A stretch of DNA of 64,000 nt from NCBI RefSeq assembly GCF_030268965.1, contig NZ_BSSE01000007.1:186001-250000 (forward strand). Reading direction: 5' to 3'. This stretch comes from Microtetraspora sp. NBRC 16547. GTDB taxonomy: Bacteria > Actinomycetota > Actinomycetes > Streptosporangiales > Streptosporangiaceae. Below are positions 43,991 through 52,357 of the stretch, one piece after another. Position 1 is the first letter of the stretch. Every line of letters begins with the position of its first letter. Made by a program: the position numbers and the translations under genes. The notes beneath the pieces were generated by a model, which was given only the letters and a program-made list of their open reading frames with translations, made no database searches and had not been told where the DNA came from.

Positions 43991-44782
43991 TTATGTGCGG
44001 GGATGCCACTGGCCGCGCACGTCGAGCACGTCGCGCAGGCCGGTGATGTTGTCGGTCATGATCCCGTCGACGCCGAGGTCGAGCAGCCGCTGCATCACCG
44101 CCGGGTCGTCGATCGTCCACACGTGCACCTGCATGCCGAGCGCGTGCGCCGTGCGGACGAAGGATCGGGTGGTGACACGCAGCCCGCGGACGCCGATCGG
44201 CACCTGCGCGCAGGGCACCCCGGCGCGGGCCAGGGCGGCGAGCAGCCGGCCGTAGCCCGACCCCATGGCGGCGGCCCGCAGGGCGGCGACCCCGCGCGGT
44301 CCGAGCGACGAGCACACCGGGGCGCCGACGGCCCGGCGCGCCTGGGCCAGGCGCAGGTCGGAGAACGAGGTCAGACAGACCCGGTCGTAGGCGTTGGTAC
44401 GGCGGATCGCGCGGGCCAGCGGCAGGATCGACTGGGTCGCCTTCACATCGATGTTGAACCGGATGTCCGACCAGGTGCCGAGGAGCTCCTCAAGCAGCGG
44501 GATCTCCTCGGTGCCGCCGATGCGGGCCTTGCGCACCTCGCGGTAGGGGAGCTGGGAGATCCGGCCCTTGCTGTCGGTCACCCGGTCCAGGGTGTGGTCG
44601 TGGAAGGCGAGCAGCACTCCGTCGGCCGTCGCGTGGGCATCGGTCTCCAGGTACGTGTACCCGAGATCGACCGCCCGCGAGAAAGCGGTCATGGTGTTCT
44701 CGCGGCCCTCGGCCGCCCCGCCCCGGTGGGCGAAGGCGAGCGGCCCCGGGTGGTCGAGAAAGGCGAAGCGCCGCCGGGCCAT
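43991..44782 (-). CDS. Glycerophosphodiester phosphodiesterase
   Basis: 263 residues. Catalytic motifs: FAHRGGAAEGRENTMTAF (His-Arg and Glu-Asn-Thr), YLETDAHATADG (metal Glu/Asp) and LLAFHDHTLDRVTDSKGRIS (second His). The TIM barrel closes with VHVWTIDDPAVMQRLLDLGV then DGIMTDN. It hydrolyses glycerophosphodiesters from phospholipids to glycerol-3-phosphate. No signal peptide, so it is cytoplasmic. The start at 44782 is followed 43 bp upstream of the MFS start, suggesting a shared transcript. Confidence 0.93.
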   Translation of the reverse strand: MARRRFAFLDHPGPLAFAHRGGAAEGRENTMTAFSRAVDLGYTYLETDAHATADGVLLAFHDHTLDRVTDSKGRISQLPYREVRKARIGGTEEIPLLEELLGTWSDIRFNIDVKATQSILPLARAIRRTNAYDRVCLTSFSDLRLAQARRAVGAPVCSSLGPRGVAALRAAAMGSGYGRLLAALARAGVPCAQVPIGVRGLRVTTRSFVRTAHALGMQVHVWTIDDPAVMQRLLDLGVDGIMTDNITGLRDVLDVRGQWHPRT

Positions 44783-44879
44783 TCGTTGGTCACCGCTCCT
44801 CGGATCAGTTCCCGTGTACGACCAGGAGTATGCCGGTTGGAGGCCCAGGTCGTCAGTGAGCGCTCCATGAACAAGCGAA

Positions 44880-45434
44880 TTACGGATGGGCCGTCGACGT
44901 CCACTCCTGCCGCCGCGCCTCCGCGACGGCGATGGCGGCGGCGATCGACACGTTGAGCGAGCCGACCCGGCCCACCTGGGGGATGTAGACGACGCCGTCG
45001 GCCGCCTCCAGCAGGGCGGGGGAGCAGCCGTGGTCCTCGCTGCCGACCACCAGGCACACGTCGCCGCCGAGCTTGGCCTCGTGCAGCGGCGCGGCGTCGG
45101 CGGTCAGCTCCACCGCGACGACGCGGTAGCCCGCCTCCTTCGCCGCGCGTACGGCCTCGGCGGCGGGGACCGGCTCGTGCCACTCGACCAGCCGGTCGGT
45201 GCCCAGCGCGGTCTTCTGCGCCTTGGGATTCGTCGGCGGGGTGGCGTTCCCGGCCAGCCAGATCGTCTCCACCCCGAACGCGGCGGCCGTGCGGAACACG
45301 GAGCCCACGTTGAAGGGGCCGGTGACCGATTCGAGGATGAGCGCGAGGCGGGACTCGGTGGCGCGGCGCCAGGTGCGGTTGAGCCGCTTGACGTCGGTCG
45401 GCCGCAGCTGCCTGCGCGGGTTCGGGGTGCTCAT
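44880..45434 (-). CDS. SpoU/TrmH-family RNA methyltransferase
   Basis: 184 residues from the ATG at 45434, which overlaps the stop of the RsmC-like gene as ATGA. SPOUT trefoil-knot motifs: motif 1 FNVGSVFRTAAAFGVETIWL, motif 2 CLVVGSEDHGCSPALLEAAD, motif 3 VYIPQVGRVGSLNVSIAAAI. It transfers a methyl group from SAM to the 2'-O of a tRNA or rRNA nucleotide. It lacks the N-terminal substrate domain of RlmB, and is TrmL/TrmH-sized. Pairing with another rRNA methylase gene supports an RNA-modification operon. Confidence 0.92.
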   Translation of the reverse strand: MSTPNPRRQLRPTDVKRLNRTWRRATESRLALILESVTGPFNVGSVFRTAAAFGVETIWLAGNATPPTNPKAQKTALGTDRLVEWHEPVPAAEAVRAAKEAGYRVVAVELTADAAPLHEAKLGGDVCLVVGSEDHGCSPALLEAADGVVYIPQVGRVGSLNVSIAAAIAVAEARRQEWTSTAHP

Positions 45435-46024
45435 CGCGCTTCCACCTTGAGGATTCGGTAGGCGGACCGGCTGGCCGCACGGGTGGTGGGCCAGCCCTGG
45501 TCGTTCAGCCAGTTCTGCAGAGAGTCGGAGCCGAGGTGCTTCTGCACGACCAGGTAGGCGACGCCGTCCGGGGTGAGCCGGTCCAGCCATCGGGTGAGCA
45601 TGTCGTGCAACGCCTGCTTGCCGATGCGGATGGCCGGATTGGACCAGATCGCCCGGAAACGCACGTCGCCGGGCACCTCGTCGACATGGACCGACCTTAC
45701 TTTGTCAAGGCCGGCGGCCTTGGCGTTCCGCTCACACAGCTCCACGGAGCGGCGGTTCACGTCGACGGCCCACACGGTCGCGCCCGGCGCGCGCGAGGCC
45801 ATGGTCAACGCGATCGGGCCGTAGCCGCAGCCCAGGTCGAGCAGGTCGCCCTCGGCGGGCGGTGGTGGCACGCTCTCCAGCAGGACGCGGGTCCCGGCGT
45901 CGACCCGGTCCGGTGAGAACACCCCGCGGTCGGTCTCCAGCCTCAGATGCAGATCGGGGAGGAGCAGGGTAACCACGCCCGGCCTGCTGGCCGCGCGTGG
46001 GCGCTCCTCGAAGTAATGTGCCAC
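45431..46024 (-). CDS. RsmC-like class I methyltransferase
   Basis: About 197 residues from the GTG at 46024 (VAHYFEERP matches the family start; a TTG at 46042 is the alternative). Features: HYFEERPRAASRPGVVTLLL, LETDRGVFSPDRVDAGTRVL, motif I LLDLGCGYGPIALTMASRA, and a NPPxR-like SNPAIRIGKQALHDML with Pro-Ala in place of Pro-Pro. The family modifies 16S rRNA guanine N2 (RsmC/RlmG group), but the actinobacterial short form lacks the N-terminal domain. It overlaps the SpoU gene, suggesting coupled translation. Confidence 0.87.
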   Translation of the reverse strand: MAHYFEERPRAASRPGVVTLLLPDLHLRLETDRGVFSPDRVDAGTRVLLESVPPPPAEGDLLDLGCGYGPIALTMASRAPGATVWAVDVNRRSVELCERNAKAAGLDKVRSVHVDEVPGDVRFRAIWSNPAIRIGKQALHDMLTRWLDRLTPDGVAYLVVQKHLGSDSLQNWLNDQGWPTTRAASRSAYRILKVEAR

Positions 46025-46097
46025 ATGGAGAGACGTTACCAATGCCGGCGTGCGGGGATCATCGGCCGCCCGGTCGCACGCTCCGGCCGCTGACCGC

Positions 46098-47045
46098 TCA
46101 GGGGATCCGCGAGCCCAGCAGCATGGCCGCGCTGGCCGCCCCGGCGCCGAGCAGCAATGCGATGAGGATGAACCGCTGGGTGATCTCCTGGTTCACGATC
46201 TTGTATCCGAGTGAGGTGCCGATCTGGGCGTAGACGTCCCGGAGTTCGCTGCCCGACTGGGCCTCGTACGCCCGGCCGCCCGTGCCGTCGGCCAGCGACC
46301 GCAGGGCAGCCTTGTTGACCGGGACCAGGACCGGCCTGTTGTCGATGGTGACCGTCCCCTCGGGCGTGCCGTACGCGATCGTGGAGACCGGGATCTTGGC
46401 GGCGAGGGCGGCCTGGGTTGCCTCGTTCACGGACCGGCCCGAGGTGTTGTCGCCGTCGGACAGCAGCACGATCGCCGACGGCGGCGGATCGGTCGCTGCC
46501 CGCTGGTCGAACGACCTGATGGCGTCGAGCGAGTTGAAAACGGCCTCGCCGATCGCGGTGCCGGGCCGGGTGCTCAGGTTCGAGATGGCGCTGATCACCG
46601 CGGCGTGGTCGGCCGTGGGGGAGATGACCACCGACGCCGACCGCGCGAACGACACCACGCCGACATTGAAGCGTTCCGGAAGGTCGGCGACGAACTTCTG
46701 GGCGGCCTGCTTGGCCGCGGCCAGCCGGTTCGGCGGGACGTCCTGCGCCTCCATCGACAGTGAGATGTCCACCGCGACCATGATGGTGGCCCGGTCCCTC
46801 GGCACGCGTGCGGTGCCGGCGGGGCGGGCGGCGGCCAGGACGAGGACGCTCATCATCACCAGGAAGATCGCCGCGGGCACGTGCCGCCGCCACGCGGGCC
46901 GCTCCGGGACGACGACCGAGAGCAGCCGGAGGTTCGTGAACCGGACGGCGTACCTGCGGCGGGCGAACTGCAGCGCGACGTAACCGCCCAGCAGGACCCC
47001 GACCAGCGTGAACAGCCACAGCCAGGCGGGGGAAAGGAAGGTCAT
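46098..47045 (-). CDS. VWA-domain membrane protein (BatA-like)
   Basis: 315 residues. N-terminal hydrophobic helices ([40 protein letters not shown]) place the VWA domain next to the membrane. The MIDAS motif is [13 protein letters not shown], with the later Thr in [10 protein letters not shown] and the Asp in [13 protein letters not shown]-terminal helix ([20 protein letters not shown]) completes a Bat-type protein. In MoxR modules such VWA proteins couple ATPase action to envelope or metal-insertion tasks. It shares one base with the stop of the DUF58 gene. Confidence 0.9.
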   Translation of the reverse strand: MTFLSPAWLWLFTLVGVLLGGYVALQFARRRYAVRFTNLRLLSVVVPERPAWRRHVPAAIFLVMMSVLVLAAARPAGTARVPRDRATIMVAVDISLSMEAQDVPPNRLAAAKQAAQKFVADLPERFNVGVVSFARSASVVISPTADHAAVISAISNLSTRPGTAIGEAVFNSLDAIRSFDQRAATDPPPSAIVLLSDGDNTSGRSVNEATQAALAAKIPVSTIAYGTPEGTVTIDNRPVLVPVNKAALRSLADGTGGRAYEAQSGSELRDVYAQIGTSLGYKIVNQEITQRFILIALLLGAGAASAAMLLGSRIP

Positions 47046-47959
47046 CAGCGTCCTCCGCTCGGATGCCGCCGGGCCAGGTGGGCGGTGCGCCGCTGCCGGA
47101 GGACGAACTGGACGATGTCCGCCACCCAGTCCCGGTCGGTGCGCAGCACCAGATGCGCGGCGCCGCTCCGTCGCAGCGCGGCCCGGTTGGCCTCCCGCTG
47201 CGCGGCCGCGGCCGCGGCGTACCGCTCGCGGACCTTGCGCGACAGGTGCACGTCACGGGTCCGGCCGGTCTCGGGGTCGCGGAACGTCACCAGACCGATG
47301 TCGGGCAGCTCCAGCTCGCGCGGGTCGATCACCTCGACGGCCAGCACCTGGTGGCGGGACGCGAGGCGGCGCAGCGGCCGCTCCCAGGACTCCGGAGTGT
47401 CCAGGAAGTCGGAGACGACCACCCGCAGGCCCCTCCGATGATGGGCCGCGGCCATCATCTCCACGGCGGAGGCCAGGTCCACGGACCCCGTTCCGCGCCG
47501 GGCGCCGGCCAGCGAGTGCAGCAGCGCGTACAGGGCGTGCCGCCCGCCGCGCGCCGGAAAGCGGTGGACCTCGTCGCCGTTCAGGACGTAGGCGCCGAAC
47601 CGGTCGCCGACCCGGCCGGCCAGGAACCCGATCGCGCCCACGGCCGAGACGACCAGGTCGCGCTTCTCCATGTCGGCGGTGCCGAAGTCCATGCTCGCGG
47701 ACAGGTCCACGACGGCCCACGTCTCCAGCTCGCGGTCGGCGATCAGGTCGCGGACGTGCGGCGTGGTCGTGCGCGCGGTGACCGCCCAGTCCATGCGGCG
47801 GACGTCGTCCTCGCCGGGGACGTAGACGCGGGTGTCGCCCAGCTCGCTGCCCGGTCCGGGGAGCAGCCCCTGGTGGTTGCCGTGCAGCAGGCCGTCCAGC
47901 CGGCGGACCACGGTCAGCTCCAGCCGCCGCAGGGCGAGCTCCGGCGATCCGGCGCTCAT
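47045..47959 (-). CDS. DUF58 protein of a MoxR module
   Basis: 304 residues. The DUF58 signature is present: [37 protein letters not shown] and [17 protein letters not shown], the last a degenerate MIDAS of a VWA-like fold. It always accompanies MoxR ATPases. ATG at 47959 lies 7 bp after the stop of the MoxR gene, and its own stop touches the VWA gene, so the three form a single operon. Confidence 0.92.
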   Translation of the reverse strand: MSAGSPELALRRLELTVVRRLDGLLHGNHQGLLPGPGSELGDTRVYVPGEDDVRRMDWAVTARTTTPHVRDLIADRELETWAVVDLSASMDFGTADMEKRDLVVSAVGAIGFLAGRVGDRFGAYVLNGDEVHRFPARGGRHALYALLHSLAGARRGTGSVDLASAVEMMAAAHHRRGLRVVVSDFLDTPESWERPLRRLASRHQVLAVEVIDPRELELPDIGLVTFRDPETGRTRDVHLSRKVRERYAAAAAAQREANRAALRRSGAAHLVLRTDRDWVADIVQFVLRQRRTAHLARRHPSGGR

Positions 47960-47966
47960 GCCCCGC

Positions 47967-49040
47967 TCACCGGGTGCCCTGGTTCCACACGACGACGGGC
48001 GGGGGGACGGCGGCGACGATGCGCCGCACGACGTCCTCGGCGTCCACGTCGTCGGCGAGGGCGTCGAAGGTGAGCATCAGCCGGTGCGCCATCACGTCGA
48101 CCGCCACGTCCCGCACGTCGTCGGGCAGCAGGTAGTCGCGTCCGCGTACCAGGGCCAGCGCCCGGCCGGCCGCCATCAGGCCCAGCGTGGCACGCGGGCT
48201 CACGCCGATCTCGATCGTGTCCTCCAGCTCGCGCAGGCCGTACTCGGCGGGGGAGCGGGTGGCCATCACCAGCCGCACCACGTAGTCGGCGACCAGGTGG
48301 TGGACGGCGACCTCCTCCGCCATGTCCTGCAGCTTCATCAGCCGCCCGGGATCGAGCACCGGCTCGGGCACCGGCGGCCGCACGCTCATCCGCTGGAGGA
48401 TCTCCAGCTCCTCGTGGGCGCTCGGATGGGACACCCGTACCTTGAACAGGAACCGGTCCCGCTGAACCTCGGGCAGCGGATAGACGCCCTCGGACTCGAT
48501 CGGGTTCTGCGTCGCCAGCACCACGAACGGCCGGGGCAGCGGGTGGGTCTTCCCCGCCAGGGTGACCTGCCGCTCCGCCATCACCTCCAGCAGTGCGGAC
48601 TGCACCTTCGCCGGGGCGCGGTTGATCTCGTCGGCGAGCAGGAAGTTGACGAAGACCGGACCGAGTTCGACGTCGAACCGCTCGCTGCCCGGATGGTAGA
48701 CGCGGGTGCCCACGATGTCGCTCGGCACCAGGTCGGGGGTGAACTGGATCCGCGCGAAGGAGCCGCCGACCACCGTGGCCAGCGTCGACGCGGCGAGCGT
48801 CTTGGCGACCCCGGGAACGCCCTCCAGGAGGCAGTGCCCCCGCGCGAGCAGCGCCACCAGCAGCCGCTCGACCATGTGGTCCTGCCCGACGATGACGCGG
48901 CGCACCTCGGCGAGGGTCTCCCGCAACGCTCCAGTGCCGCCTCCAGTGCCGCCTCCAGTGCCGGCCGCTGTGCCGGCCGCTGTGCTGCCGCCCCTCGCCC
49001 GGTCCCGATCCGGCTCACTGCGCTCATCCGCAACGGTCAT
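47967..49040 (-). CDS. MoxR-family AAA+ ATPase
   Basis: 357 residues. Walker A EGVPGVAKTLAAST, Walker B LLADEINRAPAKVQSALLEV, sensor ATQNPIESEGVYPLPEVQRD, and a C-terminal AAA_lid with IEIGVSPRATLGLMAAGRAL. MoxR AAA+ proteins act as chaperones for metal-centre or cell-envelope complexes together with VWA proteins. The N-terminal 35 residues form a Gly/Thr/Ala repeat (AAGTGGGTGGGTG) from 12-bp DNA repeats, probably a flexible leader. It heads the MoxR-DUF58-VWA operon. Confidence 0.94.
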   Translation of the reverse strand: MTVADERSEPDRDRARGGSTAAGTAAGTGGGTGGGTGALRETLAEVRRVIVGQDHMVERLLVALLARGHCLLEGVPGVAKTLAASTLATVVGGSFARIQFTPDLVPSDIVGTRVYHPGSERFDVELGPVFVNFLLADEINRAPAKVQSALLEVMAERQVTLAGKTHPLPRPFVVLATQNPIESEGVYPLPEVQRDRFLFKVRVSHPSAHEELEILQRMSVRPPVPEPVLDPGRLMKLQDMAEEVAVHHLVADYVVRLVMATRSPAEYGLRELEDTIEIGVSPRATLGLMAAGRALALVRGRDYLLPDDVRDVAVDVMAHRLMLTFDALADDVDAEDVVRRIVAAVPPPVVVWNQGTR

Positions 49041-49126
49041 GCGCGTTATTCAATCGTGACTCCGTGGCAGAATCCATGCCCTGACCGTGCCCGGCGTCGG
49101 GGGCCGGAACCGTCGGGTGTGTTTTC

Positions 49127-49885
49127 ATGAGCTGGATGGCCACTCCTTTGCAGTACGGCGACCCGCCCCGCCTGGGGCCTTTCGTGCTGCAGGCCCGCCT
49201 GCTGACCGCGCCCGCCGGTCTGGTCTACCTCGGCCAGGGGCCCAACGGCCGTGCCGTGTCCGTGGCCGTCCTCACCAGAGGGGCCGCGCTGGACGCGGCG
49301 GCCAGGGAGCGGTTCGTCACCGCGATCAAGGAGGCCGAACGGCACCGCGCCGGACGGCGTGGCCGGGGTGTCCCCCTCCTCGGCATGGTGCGCGGCCGTG
49401 TCGATACCCCGCAGGTCATCGGCATGGACGGTGGCCGGGCGCCGTGGGTCGCCGTGCCGTACGTGCCGGGGGGAGCGGGCGCGGAGCGGTTCCTCGAGCC
49501 GGTCATGGTGTCGGGCATGCTGCTCGGCGACCGGAACGGACCCGACTTCGTGCCGTACTGGCTGGGCGACCGGGACCCGGCGCTGCCCGCGCCGGCGCCT
49601 CCGGGACCCCCTCCTGTCGCGACCGGGCGCTCCGTCGGCCTCGCCTCGGCGCTGCTGGCCACGCTTCTGACGATGACGGTCTTGATGATCTTGCTGCTGC
49701 TGTTCCGTCTGGACGGCGACCAGCAGCCGTCCCGGCCGTTGCCGCCGACGGTCATCGTCCCCACGCCGCCGCCCACCCCGGCGTCCCCGCGACCCGGGGA
49801 ACAGTCGCCCAAGCCGTCCGACGGAGGCTCGGACGACCGGACGAGAGTCCCCGGCAGGGACGACGACCTCGGCAGGGATATCTGA
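49127..49885 (+). CDS. Membrane protein with a kinase N-lobe-like domain and no catalytic lobe
   Basis: 252 residues. The first ~100 resemble the N-lobe of actinobacterial Ser/Thr kinases (DPPRLGPFVLQARLLTAPAG, VYLGQGPNGRAVSVAVLTRG, then AARERFVTAIKEAER). The lysine expected in the VAVK strand is Leu, and no HRD or DFG follows, so it cannot be an active kinase. A Pro-rich region leads to one transmembrane helix (LLATLLTMTVLMILLLLFRL) and an external Pro/Asp/Arg tail. It is divergent from the MoxR operon (86 bp), and may act with it as a membrane sensor or scaffold; that is inference. Confidence 0.65.
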   Translation: MSWMATPLQYGDPPRLGPFVLQARLLTAPAGLVYLGQGPNGRAVSVAVLTRGAALDAAARERFVTAIKEAERHRAGRRGRGVPLLGMVRGRVDTPQVIGMDGGRAPWVAVPYVPGGAGAERFLEPVMVSGMLLGDRNGPDFVPYWLGDRDPALPAPAPPGPPPVATGRSVGLASALLATLLTMTVLMILLLLFRLDGDQQPSRPLPPTVIVPTPPPTPASPRPGEQSPKPSDGGSDDRTRVPGRDDDLGRDI

Positions 49886-50172
49886 GCCGCGTTTCATCAG
49901 AGGCGCGTTGCGAGTCGTGGCCTGTCGTCGATCGCTGAACGACGAGGTCTCCGACCCGCGGCCCGGGCACGCTTCGGTCGCCGGCGGAGCAGCCGGACGG
50001 CGCGGGCGCTGCGGTCGGGTGAACCGCCAGTAACCGGGATAGAGTGGCATAAAACGCACTCGGATTCATGGATCTGGCGATCGTACGGCTGCTCCGTTTT
50101 CGCGGGCGGAGGCAAGTCCTGGCGGGCGGTCGCAAGAACGAACAGCACCTTTGACGCTGGAGAACCACGGTC

Positions 50173-50622
50173 ATGAGTGATATCTCCGCCGGCAAGCAGA
50201 TCAGGGTCGCGCGCCGCGACGCTCTCGACGGCGATACGGCGCAGACACCCGGGCTCATCCGTGACGTCGCTTTCGACGCCCGCAACCCGGACGCGGCCCA
50301 TCTGTCGGCGTTCCTGAGCACCGTCAAGCCCGGCGCGGTAACTGGAGCGCACCATCACGGGGACCAGGAGACCGTCCTCTACGTCGTCAGCGGCACGTCC
50401 CGGTTCCGATGGGGAGACCGGCTGGAGCACGTGGCCGAGGCGGGCCCGGGAGATTTCGTGTTCGTCCCCTCCTACGTCGTTCACCAGGAGATCAACGCCT
50501 CCGCCGAATTTGAGACGGTCTGGGCAGTGGTGCGCTCCGGCGTGAACCCGGTGGTTGTCAATCTCCCGGAGCTCGACGCCTACATCGAGCATGCCGCGAT
50601 CGAGTACACCGCTCCGCAATAG
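50173..50622 (+). CDS. Cupin-domain protein
   Basis: 149 residues. Cupin motif 1 GAVTGAHHHGDQETVLYVVS supplies His-His and Glu metal ligands and motif 2 PGDFVFVPSYVVHQEIN supplies the last His. The N-terminal IRDVAFDARNPDAAHLSAFL is typical of single-domain cupins near oxygenases or in stress responses. Function is unknown. GGAG lies 10 nt upstream of the ATG. The preceding 287 bp (49886-50172) contain no gene. Confidence 0.85.
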   Translation: MSDISAGKQIRVARRDALDGDTAQTPGLIRDVAFDARNPDAAHLSAFLSTVKPGAVTGAHHHGDQETVLYVVSGTSRFRWGDRLEHVAEAGPGDFVFVPSYVVHQEINASAEFETVWAVVRSGVNPVVVNLPELDAYIEHAAIEYTAPQ

Positions 50623-50646
50623 ACGAGTCATTCCGATGTGATCAGT

Positions 50647-50673
50647 GGTCTTGCGATCAGGGATCGCAAGACC
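50647..50673. terminator. Bidirectional terminator hairpin
   Basis: GGTCTTGCGATC and GATCGCAAGACC form a perfect 12-bp stem with a 3-nt loop between convergent genes. A third GGTCTTGCG occurs at 50682. Confidence 0.75.
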
Positions 50674-50706
50674 TGCTGTCCGGTCTTGCGGTTGTGGCAG
50701 CCGCCG

Positions 50707-51195
50707 TTATGTGACGCGGTCGGTGGCCGTGCGCCGGGCGAAGTCCATGTGCCAGTTGGTGATCCAGGTCTGCCCGTTGTCGAGGGAGAACGCCTGCTCC
50801 CAGTGGGCGCGGTCGGTGGTGATGCCGGACCAGATGAAGCGCGCCTTGACCGCGCGGCCGTCGTGTTCGTCGTCGCCGTGGAAGACGCCGGTGCCGTCCG
50901 CGCCGAAGCTGCCGGTGACGGGTGGGAAGAGGGTGCCGGTGCGCTTGCTGGCCCAGTACAGCGACCACTGTGCGGTCGCTGGGTTGAACAGCCGCAGGGT
51001 CAGCCCGGAGAAGCCCTTGGTCGGGAATTCGATCTCGTCGAAGCTGGCGGCGCCGTCGAAGTGGCAGGAGGCGCGGGTGATGCCGGGGAACTCCTCCCAA
51101 CGGTCGTCACCCTCCGTCGGGTCGAGGAAGTCCTTGCGCCAGCGGTTGGCGACGTCGTAGGTGCCGGTGAGGAACGCGAAGTCGTTGTTCGTCAT
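50707..51195 (-). CDS. Lipocalin-like DUF1579-type hypothetical protein
   Basis: 162 residues. A beta-rich sequence with the opening NDFAFLTGTYDVANRWRKDF, a middle RLFNPATAQWSLYWASKRTG, and the pattern GVFHGDDEHDGRAVKARFIW then WEQAFSLDNGQTWITNWHMD. This is the pattern of small 'DUF1579/heme-binding-like' proteins with a calycin barrel. No signal peptide. It is divergent from the WYL regulator, and a dyad lies between them, so it is likely the regulator's target. Confidence 0.65.
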   Translation of the reverse strand: MTNNDFAFLTGTYDVANRWRKDFLDPTEGDDRWEEFPGITRASCHFDGAASFDEIEFPTKGFSGLTLRLFNPATAQWSLYWASKRTGTLFPPVTGSFGADGTGVFHGDDEHDGRAVKARFIWSGITTDRAHWEQAFSLDNGQTWITNWHMDFARRTATDRVT

Positions 51196-51219
51196 GCCCC
51201 AGACGCTATGACCGGTCCC

Positions 51220-51236
51220 CTGACATCCAGTGTCAG
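51220..51236. promoter_or_regulatory. Dyad between the DUF1579-like and WYL genes
   Basis: CTGACA-N5-TGTCAG is a perfect 17-bp dyad located 24 bp from each divergent start. TGACA/TGTCA dyads are frequent beside YafY/WYL regulators. Confidence 0.6.
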
Positions 51237-51260
51237 TGGACAGGCCGTAGATTTCCGACC

Positions 51261-52235
51261 ATGCGCGCCAGTCGACTCCTCTCGCTTCTGCTCCTGCTGC
51301 AAAACCGCGGCCGGATGACCGCCGATGAGTTGGCGGCGGAACTCGAGGTGTCGGTGCGTACGGTGTACCGGGATGTGCAGGCGCTGATCGCGGCGGGCGT
51401 GCCGGTCTACGGCGAGGCAGGGCACGCGGGCGGCTACGCCCTGCTCGACGGCTACCGCACGCGGCTGACCGGACTGACCGCGGCCGAGGCGCAGGCCCTG
51501 CCCCTGGCCGGTCTCCCCGGGCCGGCGGCCGAGCTGGGGATGGGCTCGGTCCTGGCAGCGGCCGAGCTCAAGCTCGAGGCGGCCCTGCCGGTCGCGCTGC
51601 AGGACCAGGTCAGGCGGATCCGTGAGTGCTTCCACCTCGACGCCCCGGGCTGGTACCGGCAGGCGGACGAGGTGCCGCATCTTCCGGCGGTGGCGGCCGC
51701 GGTGTGGGAGCGGCGGGCCATCCGCGTGCGCTACCGCCGGTGGCATGCCCCGCAGGTGGTTGAGCGGCGTCTGGAGCCCTACGGGATCGTGCTCAAGGCC
51801 GGACGCTGGTACACCGTCGCCCGTGCCGGCGATGACCTGCGCACCTACCGGATCGGGCAGATCCTTGACCTGGAGCCGCTGGAAGAGGTGTTCGACCCAC
51901 CGGTCCGGTTCGACCTGGCTCGTCACTGGCAGGCCCATACGGCGCGGCTGCAGGAGCGGCTGTGGCAGGGCGAAGCGGACATACGCATCTCACCGGTCGG
52001 CATCACCCGCCTCCAGGACGTCGCGGCGCAGGCGGTGCTCGATGGCGTGAACCAGGGAAAGCTGGAGCCCGGCGGCTGGCGCCGGGCTGTCATCCCCATC
52101 GAGAGCCTCGCCCACGCGGAGGCAGAGCTGCTGCGGCTGGGCCCGGAGGTGGAGGTGCTCGCACCATCGGAGCTTCGGGAGCGCGTCGCCGCATCGGCAC
52201 GGGCCATGGCGACGCTCTACGACGGGGAGATCTAG
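51261..52235 (+). CDS. WYL-domain (YafY-type) transcriptional regulator
   Basis: 324 residues. N-terminal DeoR-like HTH: MRASRLLSLLLLLQNRGRMT and VSVRTVYRDVQALIAAGVPV, followed by YGEAGHAGGYALLDGYRTRL. The WYL region reads RAIRVRYRRWHAPQVVERRL then LEPYGIVLKAGRWYTVARAG (WYT for WYL), and the WCX tail ends RERVAASARAMATLYDG. These regulators often sense ligands or nucleic acids through WYL. Its TAG stop belongs to the CTAG edge of the small MITE-like element, so the last codons may have been changed by insertion. Confidence 0.9.
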   Translation: MRASRLLSLLLLLQNRGRMTADELAAELEVSVRTVYRDVQALIAAGVPVYGEAGHAGGYALLDGYRTRLTGLTAAEAQALPLAGLPGPAAELGMGSVLAAAELKLEAALPVALQDQVRRIRECFHLDAPGWYRQADEVPHLPAVAAAVWERRAIRVRYRRWHAPQVVERRLEPYGIVLKAGRWYTVARAGDDLRTYRIGQILDLEPLEEVFDPPVRFDLARHWQAHTARLQERLWQGEADIRISPVGITRLQDVAAQAVLDGVNQGKLEPGGWRRAVIPIESLAHAEAELLRLGPEVEVLAPSELRERVAASARAMATLYDGEI

Positions 52236-52291
52236 GGAGTGTCTGACAAATGCTGCCCGCAGCAGGGCTTGATTTGTCAGACACGACCTAG
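52232..52291. mobile_element. 60-bp MITE-like element (type B) with CTAG edges
   Basis: Left end CTAGGGAGTGTCTGACAAAT and right end (reverse) CTAGGTCGTGTCTGACAAAT are 20-bp inverted repeats that differ at only two bases, with 20 bp between. The GA/TC asymmetry and CTAG edges are the same as in the 220-bp element at 40294. It supplies the stop codon of the WYL gene. Its small size means it is either a MITE fragment or a solo-end scar. Confidence 0.7.
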
Positions 52292-52357
52292 CGCCTGGAT
52301 CGCCGTGCTCCGTCCCTCTAACGTTCCTCCATCGACATGGACGCTCCAGGAGATGCA

